Part shown: piece after piece, positions 11,161 through 22,745 of the stretch
Layout of the letters: every line of letters begins with the position of its first letter
Numbering within the stretch: the stretch's first letter is position 1
Assembly (NCBI GenBank): GCA_905221605.1
Contig: CAJNDS010002845.1
Location: 62,001-126,000, forward strand
Length of the DNA: 64,000 bases
From: Symbiodinium natans
Lineage: Eukaryota > Sar > Dinophyceae > Suessiales > Symbiodiniaceae
Direction: 5' to 3'
Notes under the pieces: generated by a model
The model's input: only the letters and a program-made list of their open reading frames with translations
Told to the model about the DNA's origin: nothing
The model's database searches: none
Position numbers and translations under genes: made by a program

Positions 11161-11647
11161 GATTCCGTATGAAGCAATAGCCTCACGCTTGGTTAAACAA
11201 ACAACCCGCGCAGACAGCTAGCTTTCTTGCTGCCAAGGTCATTCCACAAGCCTCGTGTGAGCCGTTTCGGCTGTCTCATTACAGTATGACGTCGATGTGC
11301 GGACACATGAATCGCGAGAACTGGATGGTTCAGTTCGACCTGCAGCGCAGAGAAGGGTTGATGCAAATTCCATGGCCAAGGCACCTTTCAGTGTGTTCTG
11401 TTTCCCTTGGCCATGCTTCGGGCGTGGCAATGGTTTTCACACCAACTGCAGCGGTAAGGCGAGCTGCAGGCGGACCTCGACCAAAGTGCTGCAATCATCT
11501 CAAGGGGCTGACTTGTTCATGTGCCCTCCTTTATTCCACAGGCATTGCACAGAGGCGAGCGCCACTCTTGTCAGCTCCTGAGTGCACGGGGGCTTACCGG
11601 GGGGGGGGGGGGGATTTGAACAACAGCCTGTCGTGTGTGAGTCCGTG

Positions 11648-12060
11648 CGGAGGCTTGTCCTAGACCTGGATGAGACGCTGGCCCGCCCGCCATGGAAGTA
11701 GAACTCTCAATGATTCAATTTGCATCTTGTAACACTCGCGCATTAGAGCGCATGAGAGCGCCCACTGATGCCACCGAAGCTCAAGGCCTCACAGTGAAGC
11801 CCAACGAAGTAAAGTATAGTTGTTCCCTGGAGTCGCCAGGTGCGAGTTTGCTGCAAGGGCGTCCACCACAATCGGAACCTGAGAGTCGGTGGCTTCGCCC
11901 TGTTTGCATTGATGCGTTGACTCAGCGTTGACACATCTTGACGCGCATGTGGAAGTTGTGCGGGCAGTTGACTTCCGCGTGCCGATCGAAGTGGGAGCTC
12001 TGCCGAAAGCCACGACGCTCTCGCCTCAAAGCCTCAGCAAAGCCGCGAAGTCCCGTTCTG
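11648..12060 (+). CDS. FCP1/NIF-type (HAD) phosphatase-like exons, partial
   Basis: A frame beginning near 11648 reads RRLVLDLDETLARPPW; DLDET (codons from 11663) is the DxDxT catalytic signature of CTD-phosphatase-like (FCP1/SCP/NIF) HAD enzymes. It meets a possible GT donor at 11699. A second stretch near 11935-12020 reads VRAVDFRVPIEVGAL, equivalent to the family's DFVIPVEI strand. Members dephosphorylate serine residues, classically on the RNA polymerase II tail. The downstream TAS and DDR-type motifs were not found, so the gene is either broken or has further exons I could not recognise. Confidence 0.45.
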
Positions 12061-12099
12061 GCTTCGAAGGGCGTCACGTTCTTTAGGTAGGAAATGGCT

Positions 12100-13796
12100 G
12101 ATAGAGAATTGCAGCTTCAGATCTCCGTCAGCTTCTTCATCGGTTTGCTGCAGCAGCTTCTTGTGAGAACGAGACTTGCATGAGCATCTCAAGTTGTTTC
12201 GTTGGTCGTAACCCAAGATTCCTGGACAACTCCGAAGCGGCTGTGCAAGGGCTTTGAAGATTGAAATGCTCATAGCATCTCGAACATCTCGAACATCATA
12301 GCTCGGCACCTGGGGCGTACGTTTCTCCTCGGAGTGTGAGGTTCGACTGCGGAGTCGCCTTGCGGCCTGGTTTGGAGCGCCAAGCTCGGAGCTCCGAATT
12401 GCATCGAATTCCGCACCCCTTTAGGGCTCAGCTCGAGACTTGTATGCTGTCTGCGGCTGTCCAGTGCCCGCGCATGTGCCCCAACACCCCGAATGCCCTT
12501 GTTCATAGCATGTGACGCTTATGCCAGTACAGTTCAGCTGCTGAGGAGCTTCATGGAGTGGATCAAGGAGCTTCTGTGATGCTCAATGAAGTTGTGCCAG
12601 GGGCAATCTTGAACACCTTAAGGTTCAGGTGCTCGTGTGACAACGCCGTGCATCTATGGGCAGCTGGAGCTGTGCGGATTGCACATGTTATCGCAGCTCC
12701 TGTCTAGACAATTTCTATGTTTTTGGGTGGGTGGTGCTCTGAGAAGCTGCTGGACATGTTGCGGATCATATTAACTGCCCATTGTCAACTTCTGTTGATT
12801 CTGTTGTGCCCGGGCGAACGGATTGGGAATGCATGCTCAATTGTGTGGGATGTCTTATGTCTCAAGTTCTCAGTTGGGAGGAGAGACGGCGAGAAGGGCT
12901 GATTGAAGGCCGCCAGAGTTGAGATTCTCCAGGATCTTGCGCCCAGCAGTTAGCAAAGTTAGCAGTGAGCAATCTTCTCAAGCTGTCGCAGCCATTTAGA
13001 TCGTCGTAGCTGCGTCAAGCATCCCTGGATCGCTGCCATGAACGCTTTAAAGCGAATTGGCAAGACATGCCACGAGACTTGTCCTCGAATTCCTGCAAAG
13101 CGGAAGTTAGGGCTTCAGGCACAAAACAGTAGGCCGAGTTTGAAACAAGCAGGGTGTTTTTAGGAGGGCGCAGGCGCGCCAGAAACCTGGACATAAACTG
13201 CTGCGCACGCAGTTTTCGCGTGGTTTTGGGTTGTCAAGCATGGGAATTTCGAAGAGTATTCGGACCACACACGGTGCTGCTGAAAACCTCGTAAAAACCG
13301 ATGTGTTGGGCAGATTTAGCATCCGAAACTGCGGAAATCTGAACTTTTTTGTGACATGCAAAAACACACTATTTCTTGTTCAGGAAATGGCGGCCAGAGC
13401 CTTAATGAAGTCTTCTGCCATTCGCAGCTGGTACCTCCAAACAAAAAAGTATCGAGAGAGTTTGCAATGCTTCGGTGTTAGTTAGTTTTTGGGTGTTGTG
13501 TTGATTCCTTACAGCTTGTTGTACAAAGAGGCATACAGACGCAAAACACTGTAAAGAACAATGTATTCTGCTTAGCACGTTGATCATTTCTCTTTTTTTG
13601 TATTTTCATTTCTCTTGTCTATCTTTGTCTTTGTTGTTCCATTCTTTCTTCGCATCTTTATGTTGTTGGCTCCTTCCTGAATTGAATGGTTGTCAACTTC
13701 TGTCGGTCACTTTAATTTTTGTCGTTCATTCTTTATGTATTTGTCTGTCCTTGCTGCTTACTGTGTTTCTTTATGTAGTTGTTTTCTTTGTGTCGT

Positions 13797-13875
<79 letters not shown>

Positions 13876-14280
13876 CTCTTTCTCTCTCTCTCTCTATTTC
13901 TGTGTAATTCGTTCTTTCGTTCTGTCTTTTTGGTGTCTGGGGAGGGGGGGTGGCGAAATTAAAACGCCCATTCATATGGCGACTATGCCCACAACACTGG
14001 TATTTACAGCGCTTCTTTGCTTCTTTGTACAATATATTAAATGTTCTGTTTGGGTTCAGGGTTAAGGTCGGCAGGAACGTTCATTCCCACCCCCCCCTCC
14101 CCTCCCCCACCCTGAACCTCCGAAAGACCATAACACGGCCAGGGTTTTTTAAGGCCCTGCTTCCTTGTATGAGCCATGCTTTTCTGGCTCGGTCGCTTCT
14201 GTTTTCTGATATGGTTTATGCGTTTGTGGGCCGTTTTCTGTGACTGGTCCACGCCTCCCGGGTCGCTTCCGCTAGTTCAC
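12100..14280. other. gene-poor stretch with simple repeats
   Basis: No domain was recognised. A coding-like but unassigned frame lies at about 12295-12510 on plus. Short segments near 12540-12710 have some coding character. From 13560 the DNA becomes T-rich and leads into the TTTC microsatellite. A G-run near 13940 and C-runs near 14085-14110 flank it. Confidence 0.4.
13796..13905. repeat. (TTTC)n microsatellite grading into (TC)n
   Basis: About twenty uninterrupted TTTC units run from roughly 13796 to 13876, then pass into CT dinucleotides. The predicted peptides (FLSFFLSF on plus, KKERKKER on minus) are artefacts of the repeat. Confidence 0.95.
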
Positions 14281-14299
14281 TCATCCACCCTTCAAGGCC

Positions 14300-15460
14300 C
14301 AGTTTCACGAAGTCAGATGCTTGAGCTGGTGACGATAAGGAAATGTGCGCACCGGACCAGAGCCTCACCTGAATGTTGGAAGCTGCAGGGAAGTCTTTGC
14401 GATTTGTCAGCTTTTGAACGTGCGCAGTCTGTGCCAGTGTATGGAAAGCGCTGGAGGAGCTGCATTCAGTACTGGCTCCTGCCTGAACGAGCTCCCGAGT
14501 GGCCTCTTGCTTGCATGCCAGGCGCGTTCAATTTTGAGGCCTCTTCTGGTCAGAGTCGCCCAAGGTATCGCAAACTGGTGCTGGGAACTGGCAGCAAGGA
14601 CGTGCATTCACAGCCTGCGCCGAAGGACTCTCTGCCACTGCTAGGCAGGAGACCCTGAGACGAATTCACACCCACCTCCACTTGCCTCCCAGAGATTTTT
14701 GCTTGCAGGGCACCTTGACCTCACGGTGCCAAAGCTTGTGGTGCTCTGGAGCGCAAAAAGAGACCGCTCATGTGCAGACTTTCAACCTGTGACCTCACAC
14801 TTGCAGGCTTACGCGTGCATGGTGCTCTGAGGACGCGAAGGACTACTGGATCAACGGCCTGGGTGCCATTGAGAGTTACAAGGAGTCCATCGGTGAGCTA
14901 CTCGCAGTACAACGGCTTTGCTTATTCACATTCGTGCGGAGAACTGGCTTGAGAGCATCATCATGTATCATCAAGCTTTCCACCCACTGGGGTTTGAGTG
15001 AGGCTTTGGGCACACGTGGGCCCTTCTCAGATTCGCATGAGCGAGGGCAGCGTCCGAAAGTGGCCCGGGGAGCCGACATCTCGGGGTGTTCATGCATATT
15101 CCCCGCAGTTTCACGTATTCCCGTCAATTCTAGGTCCCAGGCCTCCAGAGAGACTTTTCCACGGACTCAGGATCCGAATCTGGGTGGAGGACATTCGAAC
15201 TGTTGCCGAGACACTGCGTGCTTTAGCCATACTTGACAAAACACACAGGATTCCAGGATGCTGCCTCATGCTGCACGATCCGATCTAAGGACATGCTCAA
15301 CATGTTGGGACGTACGCTGGACACAAAATTGGTGGCCGAGATGCGTGAAGCCACCACTGGCGGTGAATATGCCGCGTGGCTGGACTGCATAAGCCAGGTC
15401 GTGGTTGGGTTGGTGCCAGGACAGAAAGTTCTTGAGCTTCGTGGCTGTACCTCGACGTAG
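14300..15460 (+). CDS. unidentified exon pieces
   Basis: Coding-like stretches on plus: near 14435-14590 (SAGGAAFSTGSCLNELPSGL), near 14835-14905 (KDYWINGLGAIESYKESIGE), near 14935-14998 (ENWLESIIMYHQAFHPLGFE), near 15090-15235 (ERLFHGLRIRIWVEDIRTVA) and 15288-15440 (MLNMLGRTLDTKLVAEMREA, ending in a stop after ELRGCTST). The last looks helical, with a hydrophobic VVVGLVPG segment. No family is recognised. They may be one gene cut by introns; the order is consistent with that, but splice borders were not worked out. Confidence 0.3.
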
Positions 15461-15924
15461 CAAAGAAGAGGGAGTCACGGTGCAGAGGGTGCGGAACACT
15501 GCAAAATGTGCTTCCCAACACAGCTGAGGCTGCTGCACGACCCTGGCCACATCAACAAGGTTCAGGCCAGCGAGGCGCAAGTGCAGCGTGGTGCAGTGTG
15601 AAGCAGCGTGCTGTCTGCCTTTGCAAATCGAGTGCCGCAAAGTCCCGCCCAAAGGGACATAAAGAGAAAACATGGAGTTCGTAGGGTCAATCCTTGGCTG
15701 ATGTGGATGATGTGGATGGTGATAGTGCAACAGTGCGACGTGCGAACAGTGCAGCGCATGCAAGAGCAAGGAGCGCCAGAAGAAGCGAGGTTCTAGGCTC
15801 TGAGAATTTCTGAGATATCAAGTTGTGCTGGGAAGGCCCCCTCGGGCTGGGCAGCAGCAATTCGGTCTATTCCGTCGGGGCTGTGTCTTGCATGCAAATT
15901 GGATGCCCGGTCTCGCTCCTCGCT

Positions 15925-16000
15925 CGCTCGCTCTCTCTTTCTATCTCTTTCTCTTTTCTCTTTTTCTTTCTCTCTCTCTCTCTCTGCCTCTCCCTTCCAC
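15925..16000. repeat. polypyrimidine (CT/TTC) tract
   Basis: The plus strand is nearly pure pyrimidine, with CT and CTTT units. A second pyrimidine-rich area with a poly-C run lies at about 16507-16527. Nothing codes here. Confidence 0.85.
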
Positions 16001-16569
16001 CCTCCCACACCTCCCATCGAACGTGCATGGCCGCCTGGCATGTGTGCTTCGCACAGGAGCAACGTCCGGGGAAAGAACGCCCTGGCACTGTCCGAGGCTG
16101 TGGTTCTGCTGCCCAAACGAGAACAGATACAGGGTGCCTTGGAGAGTTCCGCAATCTCAAAAAATTCAAAAAGTAGAAGATTTCTTATCTTGAAGCCTAG
16201 CTCCTGGAGAGCACGTGGTCGTTTACCGTTTCTTTCTGCTTGGGTCAAAACCTACTGGGGCGGCGCCTCCTGTTTTTGTGCACATGCGTGAGCATTAGAA
16301 AATTCCTTCGATGCCGCCATCAGGCCAAGGCACAAAAACTCCACACTGGACACCAAGCTGCTGCACCACCGACGTATCAAACTGTATTAGTCAGGGGTAA
16401 ATTTGGGATTGCGCAACGACTGTCTTCAAGTGTGTGTGGTGTGGGCATCATACAGTAATACACAGCCACCATGTCATCGCTTGTCTTCTTGCAAGCACCC
16501 CCTCTACGCCCCCCCCCCCCCCCCCCGGTCCTCCCTCCTCCCACCCCCGATCCCTGAACACCCTTTCTG

Positions 16570-17125
16570 CCTCAGACCTTGCGGTCATGTTCCCGCGGTT
16601 TTCGCCTGATGTTTCGCGGCACTTTGTTGCCTGCATCCGCGTCGGCTCGCCTCCGACTTGTGTGCATCGCACGTTGAGCTTTGCTCGTTTCGACCTCGAC
16701 TTCAATATGGGTGAACTGGCTAGTTTCCTGGCACCTTTGTATGTGAGCCAGCGACTGGCAGCTGCGCCCAGGTGTCGCTCGCTTCTATGAGCACTTCATT
16801 GGTTCAGCCATCACCAAGAAGTATCAGGTTTATGAGGCAGTGGGTCAGAACGATCGTCGCAAGCGAGTGATAGTGGGGGGTTTTGTGTTGATTGAACAGG
16901 CACAGGCGCTCATGGACATTTGTATGGTCCATTTTGCGCCTGGGCCGAAGCTGCACCAGACATTGACGTACAAAGCAGACAACAGATCCGTGCCTCTTGG
17001 CTTCTTTAGCCTGCGAGAGGATGCTGCCATTCCACGGGTTTCCAAGTCCTACCGTACGTGGTCGTGCTTGTTCCTAAAAAAGCGAGCAGAGCGATGGTGG
17101 CCCTTCCATGGCACGAGCTGAACTT
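16570..17125 (+). CDS. unidentified coding stretch
   Basis: The frame around 16801-17121 is open for about 105 codons and reads as ordinary protein (ITKKYQVYEAVGQNDRRKRV, VGGFVLIEQAQALMDICMVH, LTYKADNRSVPLGFFSLRED) before a stop at 17119-17121. A preceding piece near 16680-16745 (MGELASFLAPLYVSQRLAA) may be an upstream exon. No catalytic motif or membrane segment is evident, and I do not recognise the family. Confidence 0.4.
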
Positions 17126-17419
17126 CATCGTCGAAGTTGCAACAAAACTAGGCAGAAGTCGTTGCCGTTTGTCGTGAAGCAGGCGTGTTTTCTGGCACCG
17201 TTTTTGTGCGATGTACGAGTGCGGATCTGTAAACACCTTGCGGGTGAAGCGCCATCTCACACAGCGGTCCGCACAACGAAGATCCTACAAACCTCCCTGT
17301 AAGGATTCCAAGCAGCCTGGCCTCAGCACCTTGGTAGTTCTATTATGTTGAATTCAGGGTGCTCAAGGTGTTGTGCGTCCGCAAGAGCTCCGATGACGAG
17401 AGATAGATCCAGCTCCGAC

Positions 17420-20400
17420 TATCGGGATCTGCTACACAGAGCTGAGGTTTGTATGTACGTGAAGGACCATGCGCACTTCCACTTGATTTACGCAGCTTCG
17501 TTCAAGGATAACCGATCGATTTGCAGCGGGCTGACTATTTTGAAGTTCTTGTTTTTTCTGCTTTGGTTGTCGGGTTTTCGGACGCGATGGGGTGCCATGT
17601 GCTCGAGGCAAAGTGTAAGTCTGCAGAGATCCTGAGACCAGAAGATGCGAAGAAAAGCTGGGAGGAGGCAGGATGCCCAAGAATCAGTTCAGAACTGCGT
17701 GGGAGTGGTTTTCAGCTTTGTTCCAGGTGGAGTCCCAGAACGAGTTTACGATTGCAGGCTGCGGCATATCATTGCAAGTCTGCTGCGAGTCCGCTGTTCT
17801 GCCGTTTTCGCACCGGAGGCGTTCACGACCCTCAGAGCCAGTCGATGGTCATCGCGTTGCAGCACGTGATTCGATCCCTGGGCTCGGTTTTGCAAGCAAG
17901 GCTAGATCTACGTAAAGGCCAGGTCTACAGTACAACTCAGCCAAATGTCATCTGAACAACTTGCACGCCAGAAGCTCATCGCAGCTGAGCATGTGATTTG
18001 GCTCATGTTTCTCCCAGGAACCCGATCGCATCCCGAATGCCCTCTGAGAGCAGCCTGAGTGATGCTGATCGCTGACGACATCTACAGAATTTCTTTTGCC
18101 GCTGCGAGCATTTGTCAAAGGTGTCTTGCGGAAGCACCAGTTGCACAAGCAGAGCCTTTCAGAGGCATTGAAGCTCATTGAAGCTCACGCATTGGAGCCG
18201 GTCGAGGCTTGAAGCCCACCAGATCCCAATGCAGCTTGCGCTGAAATACTGCGCATTGTTTCGTGAAGTGCATCATGCATAATGATGCAGTGTCAGGAGC
18301 CATGACACGGCCTAGTGGACCGCGTGGCGCTTGTGTACATATCCGTTTATGTAGCAAAATGGCAAAGCATTCGGCTGTCGGTTCTGGTGTCGTGCCATTG
18401 CCTTCCTCTCTGAAGACAGTAACAACTACAAGCAGGAAGGTCGATGACCGTACAAGAATAGGACTCCACCTCCATGCCCCTCTCATCTTGCACACAGGTC
18501 CGTGGATCTACACGACCTCCACGCCGAACTACACTAAGGCTCGCCGACTTGCAGGGCATACACGGTGAAGGCACTGGCTTCTGTGCGGCACAACCGTTCC
18601 GGACATTGGTGTCAGGCCCTGATGCGCCACGTGGATCCGGGAGGTCGCATCTTTGCGATGCGAGCCTCGACCCCAGAAAGCCTGAGCTGACGGGCCGGGA
18701 CGATGGTGTGCTTTGCCGCCACCGGTGCAATGAACTCGATTTGAAAAGTGTCGAGGTCCTGACCAGGGACAAATGTAAGCCGTGCACAATTCCAGGGTTT
18801 TTCCTCAAGGACAGCGTGTCGAGTTGAAGCTCTTTTTTGCGCTCCTCTCCCCATTTGCTCTCTTCAGGAGATGTCCCAGATCCCGTCGAAATACGACGCG
18901 GAGGATGCGACTGCTGCTCACCTCAAGCTCTCTTTTTTTTCTTGTTTGAGGTTCTTTATTAGTTATGATTCAGACGTGGGTTCGAATCCTTTTGTTAGTT
19001 AAAGCTTCTCCGAGGAACAGCAGCTGCTGCGTCGCAGGGCGGCGGGCCCAGCATGGGTTTTGCTAGCACGCAGTGCATGCATTGCACGATCGTGTGCACA
19101 GATCGACGTTCCCCTCTATCTGCCTGCAGAGGTGCTGGTGGACAACAGTCCGGTGTCGTGCGTTCTACATCCCCATGGATCCGCTTCGCACTGAGGGAGT
19201 TAGACTGCGCCTTCAGTCACACATTGTTGTGCCTTGCGCTTCGCAATTGCCGTGCCTTGCAGGTTTTGGTCCGTGACTGGTTGGGCGAGGGCGCGGATGA
19301 CAATGAGCTGCCTCGCGTGCAGCGTCTGCTGGAGGCCACCAGGATGCATGCGTCGCCACACGTCGCCACACGTCGCCACAAGTTTCCACGAGTTTCGGTT
19401 TGGAGGCCCCACCTTGCAGGCCCCGGCTTTCTGGAGCGCTCAAAAATTAGAGGCCCTGGATTTCCCCCTCTGGAGGCCCTCTCACGGTTGGTGGTTCTTT
19501 TTTGGGTTTCAGGGTAGTAGGATTTTAGGGTTTAGGGTTTGTGTGTTTTGGGTTTCAGGGTTCCAGTATTTTAGTTTTTTTGTTTTCAGGGTTTAAAGTT
19601 TCGACGGCTCCAGAGAAGGTCGTAACATCACCAGGAAACGTCGCAATGTGGGCATTCTCGCAGCTTCACAGCTTCACAGCTTCACTCGAGTTTAGACCTC
19701 TGCTCACGCCTAAATGTCACGGCTTATGACGCTGATATGCTGTGGCAGCCTTGTGGCTTTCTGTTGCATGCTTTCACCTAGGCGCCTTTATAAACATCTT
19801 TGGCCTTCCAACTTCAGGCTGTCCTCGAAGATGACGGCGAGAGTGAGGCCGCCTACCACTGCTTGTTGCCCATGCCACCCAGTTCAGCTATGCAGGGTAG
19901 ATCCACCCGGGACGCTTGGGGTCCCTCGTGTGCGCTTGCTGGGTTGTGGAGGGGGCAAATCGGCTCTTGGCTTTCTGGAATCGAGGGGGGGGAATCCACC
20001 CCATGTGCCGAAGCTGGAACTGACCCTGAATAATCTGAAATAGTTACACAGCTCTGCAGATTCGTGTTGCGCAGAAGTGATCATTCTGCGGAAGGCCATG
20101 CCCAGCACTTGGCACCAGCAATCCGCTTTGTTTCCGGCAGGCTGACTATGCCGCCCGTTTGGTGCCACCCTTACAAAGAGATTTCTCGGAACAAATGCGC
20201 TGAGTACGTGTGTTCGATAGTCGTTCAGTTGTCCGCAGTGCCAGGTTCGACATACAGCCGGGCACGGGAGCTGGAATGCACGCTTGAAGGCGCTCCATCA
20301 CTCATTAGTGAAAACCCTTTCCGCAAAGGTGCGACATCACACGTTGAGACCTCGTGAGCCCCGCCCAACCCAAACCCAGCATTGACACGTTACCACAAGC

Positions 20401-20440
20401 AAGGACTCATGAGCCACCATACAAACTTGGAAGCTACCAC
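17420..20440 (+). other. scattered exon-like fragments, nothing identified
   Basis: Short coding-like pieces on plus occur near 17625-17690 (RPEDAKKSWEEAGCPRIS), 17675-17775 (FRTAWEWFSALFQVESQNEF), 19098-19200 (QIDVPLYLPAEVLVDNSPVS), 19255-19345 (ALQVLVRDWLGEGADDNELP), 19805-19900 (AVLEDDGESEAAYHCLLPMP) and about 20137-20200 (QADYAARLVPPLQRDFSEQM). They are too short and separate for gene models. A triple 10-base repeat (CGTCGCCACA) lies at about 19352-19381. Confidence 0.25.
19498..19600 (+). repeat. interstitial telomere-like tract (TTTAGGG)n, degenerate
   Basis: The tract contains TTTTAGGGTTTAGGGTTT with flanking degenerate units (GGGTTTCAGGG, TTTTGGGTTTCAGGG, TTTTCAGGGTTTAAAG). It is the same repeat type as the tract at 9273-9342 but on the opposite strand, so the 10-kb segment between them carries telomere-like sequence at both ends in the orientation of chromosome ends. 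Confidence 0.7.
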
Positions 20441-20834
20441 TGACCAAAGAACCCAACATAGAAACCGTACCAGTCTTGAAATCCTGTACGTGACCGCCCA
20501 GAGAATTAGGTCGATGAGAGAAGCTTAGGAAAGAGGCACCACCCCTTCATCTGACTCTTGTTTCGTCTAGTGAAATGAGTGGCGGCACCCGATCATCAAT
20601 TGAGTCTTTGCTTGGGCGGAGTTGCAATCTTGTGTATCTTTGTTCTCCTTTTCTCAGGAAGGGCGGCTGTGGAACGCTTGTAAAGATCTGTAAGTACAGG
20701 GGTGTGCAGAGGCGTGATTTTTGCAGAGTGACGCTGTGGAGGCATTGAGCGGCCTCCTCGAGTCGCAGGCCCCGATGCAGGCGCATCAGAAAACAGCTTG
20801 TGGGCTCAGTGCTGGTCAAAAAGCATCTTCAGCG

Positions 20835-21054
20835 ATCCTTTCCATCCTTTCCATCCTTTCCATCCTTTCCATCCTTTCCATCCTTTCCATCCTTTCCATC
20901 CTTTCCATCCTTTCCATCCTTTCCATCCTTTCCATCCTTTCCATCCTTTCCATCCTTTCCATCCTTTCCATCCTTTCCATCCTTTCCATCCTTTCCATCC
21001 TTTCCATCCTTTCCATCCTTTCCATCCTTTCCATCCTTTCCATCCTTTCCATCC
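20835..21054. repeat. perfect 9-bp minisatellite (ATCCTTTCC)24
   Basis: 24 head-to-tail copies of ATCCTTTCC (216 bases) are followed by a partial ATCC. No substitutions were seen among the units, which implies recent expansion or active homogenisation. All six frames stay open because the unit is three codons long (FPS, HPF and ILS on plus; KDG, WKG and MER on minus); these are not genes. The frame entering from the left (about 20726-20834, containing DAVEALSGLLESQAPMQAHQ) may be a genuine exon that abuts the repeat. Confidence 0.97.
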
Positions 21055-21227
21055 ATAAGTGGTTGGAGAATGAGTGTTTGTCGAGCATGTCCTCACAAGA
21101 ATTGGCTACGGCGGGGTGTTTCGGACGCAAAGCCTGAGAAGCAGTAAGGGCAGTAAGGGCTATCGGTAACTCTGAGAGCTAGAGCATGGGAGGACAAGGC
21201 AGCCCACCACGTACCCAAAGGTGATGC

Positions 21228-21340
21228 TGGTGTGTGTTGCTGGTGTTTCTGGTGTGTGTTGCTGGTGTGTGTTGCTGGGGTATGCTGCAGTGGTGGTGGC
21301 GGCAGTGGTGGTGGTGGTGGTGGTGGTGGTGGTGGTGGTA
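21228..21340. repeat. TGTTGCTGG / GGT microsatellites
   Basis: TGGTGTGTGTTGCTGG units at about 21228-21285 are followed by a (GGT)n run at about 21290-21340. Simple sequence. Confidence 0.9.
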
Positions 21341-21344
21341 ATCA

Positions 21345-22052
21345 CGTGCATAGCATCAACAGGCAGATGAGCTGCGCACAATGTTTCGACGAATCTCGAG
21401 TGAGCTCTGGACTCAGAGCGAGAGCGAGAGTTACAGTTACATGACTGTTACATGTTATGCAGCGGAGAGTGTTTAAAGCGATCACCCAAAAAGAAATCAT
21501 CCTGGAAGTTCGCACGAGCATTAGCATTACGTTTTCCAGCAGCACTCGCAGAACGGTTTGGTTCTCAGGTGTAACGACATGAAGCGTGAGCTTCTGGGCG
21601 CAGCACCGTGAGGCGTGGGCCGTATTTGTGGATCACTCACGCCGTGCCTAGTAAGCTTCGCATGCGTTGGCTGCTGGGTTTAATGCGAGGTGACCCAGCC
21701 CTATCACTTTGAGCGACTAGGTTCTGCACCGTTCCAATTGCCCAAAGGGGCTTATCGTGGCTGCGCGGCTGTGTTCTAGTTACTAGTTACTAGATGGCTT
21801 TACGAGACCATGCAGCTGCTGAAGCAGTTAGCGGATAAGCCGCTGGAGGCTGTATGTTTCCATCTCGCCAGCTAAAGAAAAATCAGCGGACGAGACATGT
21901 TGTTGTGGTTGATCTAAGGTCAGGAATCTGTTAAGGAAGCCCTGACATGGCAGTTCTGCTTGAGGATGGGTTCCAGAACAAGCGCTGCCATACAGCAGAG
22001 CGAGTTATAGTGGCTAGTGGATTGAGACGCCTTAGCGTCATCTGATCAAGCA
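21345..22052. other. no gene recognised upstream of 22053
   Basis: No frame here looks coding. The stretch directly precedes a start codon at 22053 and should hold the 5' leader, and if the gene is trans-spliced, a spliced-leader acceptor AG. I cannot point to a specific one. Confidence 0.3.
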
Positions 22053-22745
22053 ATGGCAAACCGCACGAACACCTACAATCACTACGGCGGCCGACGCCGC
22101 CGGGGTGAGAACAGCGGTTATGCTCCTTGGGAGAATGGCAACTGGCAGTGGAGGTGCGGTGGTTCATCTTCGGATCTCCCTTTCTCGTGTTATACTCGCT
22201 ACGCTGCACGCTGCACGCCAAATGTGCATCACAAGAGCCAACAGTTCTTGGTCACAAGCGTAAATTTTACTTGCAATCTCTTTGACAGGCGTGATGACTG
22301 GCGCCGCACGCCGAAACCTTCAACGGCGGCTGCAAACTTTGACATGAATCGTGCTCAGGACCTGGTGCACAAGTATCGCACTGCAGGAGAAGAGCTCTAC
22401 AATCACGCCGTTCATGCACGCACCCCCAATCATCCAGAAACGTGCATGGAAGACGTCGTGCCAGAGATGCCAAGCCCAGTTACATGGACCAACATGGTGA
22501 ATGCAGGCATGCCAAGTTACTCATACCAGCAGCCAATGATGCACGATGGCTTCGGATGGGCAGAGTGGCCAGGCTTCATCAACGTGCCACAGGCGGCACC
22601 AGTTCCCGCCGTCATGTCCATGAATTACGAGTGCAAAGTCCAGCACATCATCGACAGCATCGTGCAGCTGCAAGGCATGGGCCCTCAGCAAGTGGCTCAA
22701 CTCCTCAAAGACACCGCTGCTGCACAGGGCCAATACGAAGACTGA
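22053..22745 (+). CDS. small two-exon gene, unknown function
   Basis: The frame runs 22053-22745, but 22154-22288 is best read as a 135-base intron: exon 1 ends TGG AG, the intron starts GTGCGG and ends TTGACAG, and exon 2 continues G CGT GAT GAC TGG, giving a smooth NWQWRRDDWRR junction. The intron length is a multiple of three and has no stop, so retention would add 45 residues. The spliced product has about 185 residues: an Arg/Gly/Asn-rich start (YGGRRRRGENSG), a middle with NRAQDLVHKYRTAGEELYNH, a Met/Pro/Tyr-rich part, and a helical C-terminus (VQHIIDSIVQLQGMGPQQVA) ending in EYGQYED-like acidic residues. No signal peptide or membrane segment was seen. It lies just upstream of the psaF array on the same strand. 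Family not recognised. Confidence 0.6.
   Translation: MANRTNTYNHYGGRRRRGENSGYAPWENGNWQWRCGGSSSDLPFSCYTRYAARCTPNVHHKSQQFLVTSVNFTCNLFDRRDDWRRTPKPSTAAANFDMNRAQDLVHKYRTAGEELYNHAVHARTPNHPETCMEDVVPEMPSPVTWTNMVNAGMPSYSYQQPMMHDGFGWAEWPGFINVPQAAPVPAVMSMNYECKVQHIIDSIVQLQGMGPQQVAQLLKDTAAAQGQYED

Noticed and set aside
13580-14065. 161-codon Phe/Leu/Ser-rich frame resembling a membrane protein
   Set aside because: Most of it is translated (TTTC)n microsatellite.
18960-19000. GGGTTCGAATCC resembling a tRNA T-arm
   Set aside because: The T-stem does not pair well and no upstream A-box, anticodon arm or acceptor stem could be found.
20806-21147. Six simultaneous open frames (FPS, HPF, ILS, KDG, WKG, MER repeats)
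   Set aside because: A 9-base perfect repeat without stops keeps all frames open. This is not evidence of a gene.
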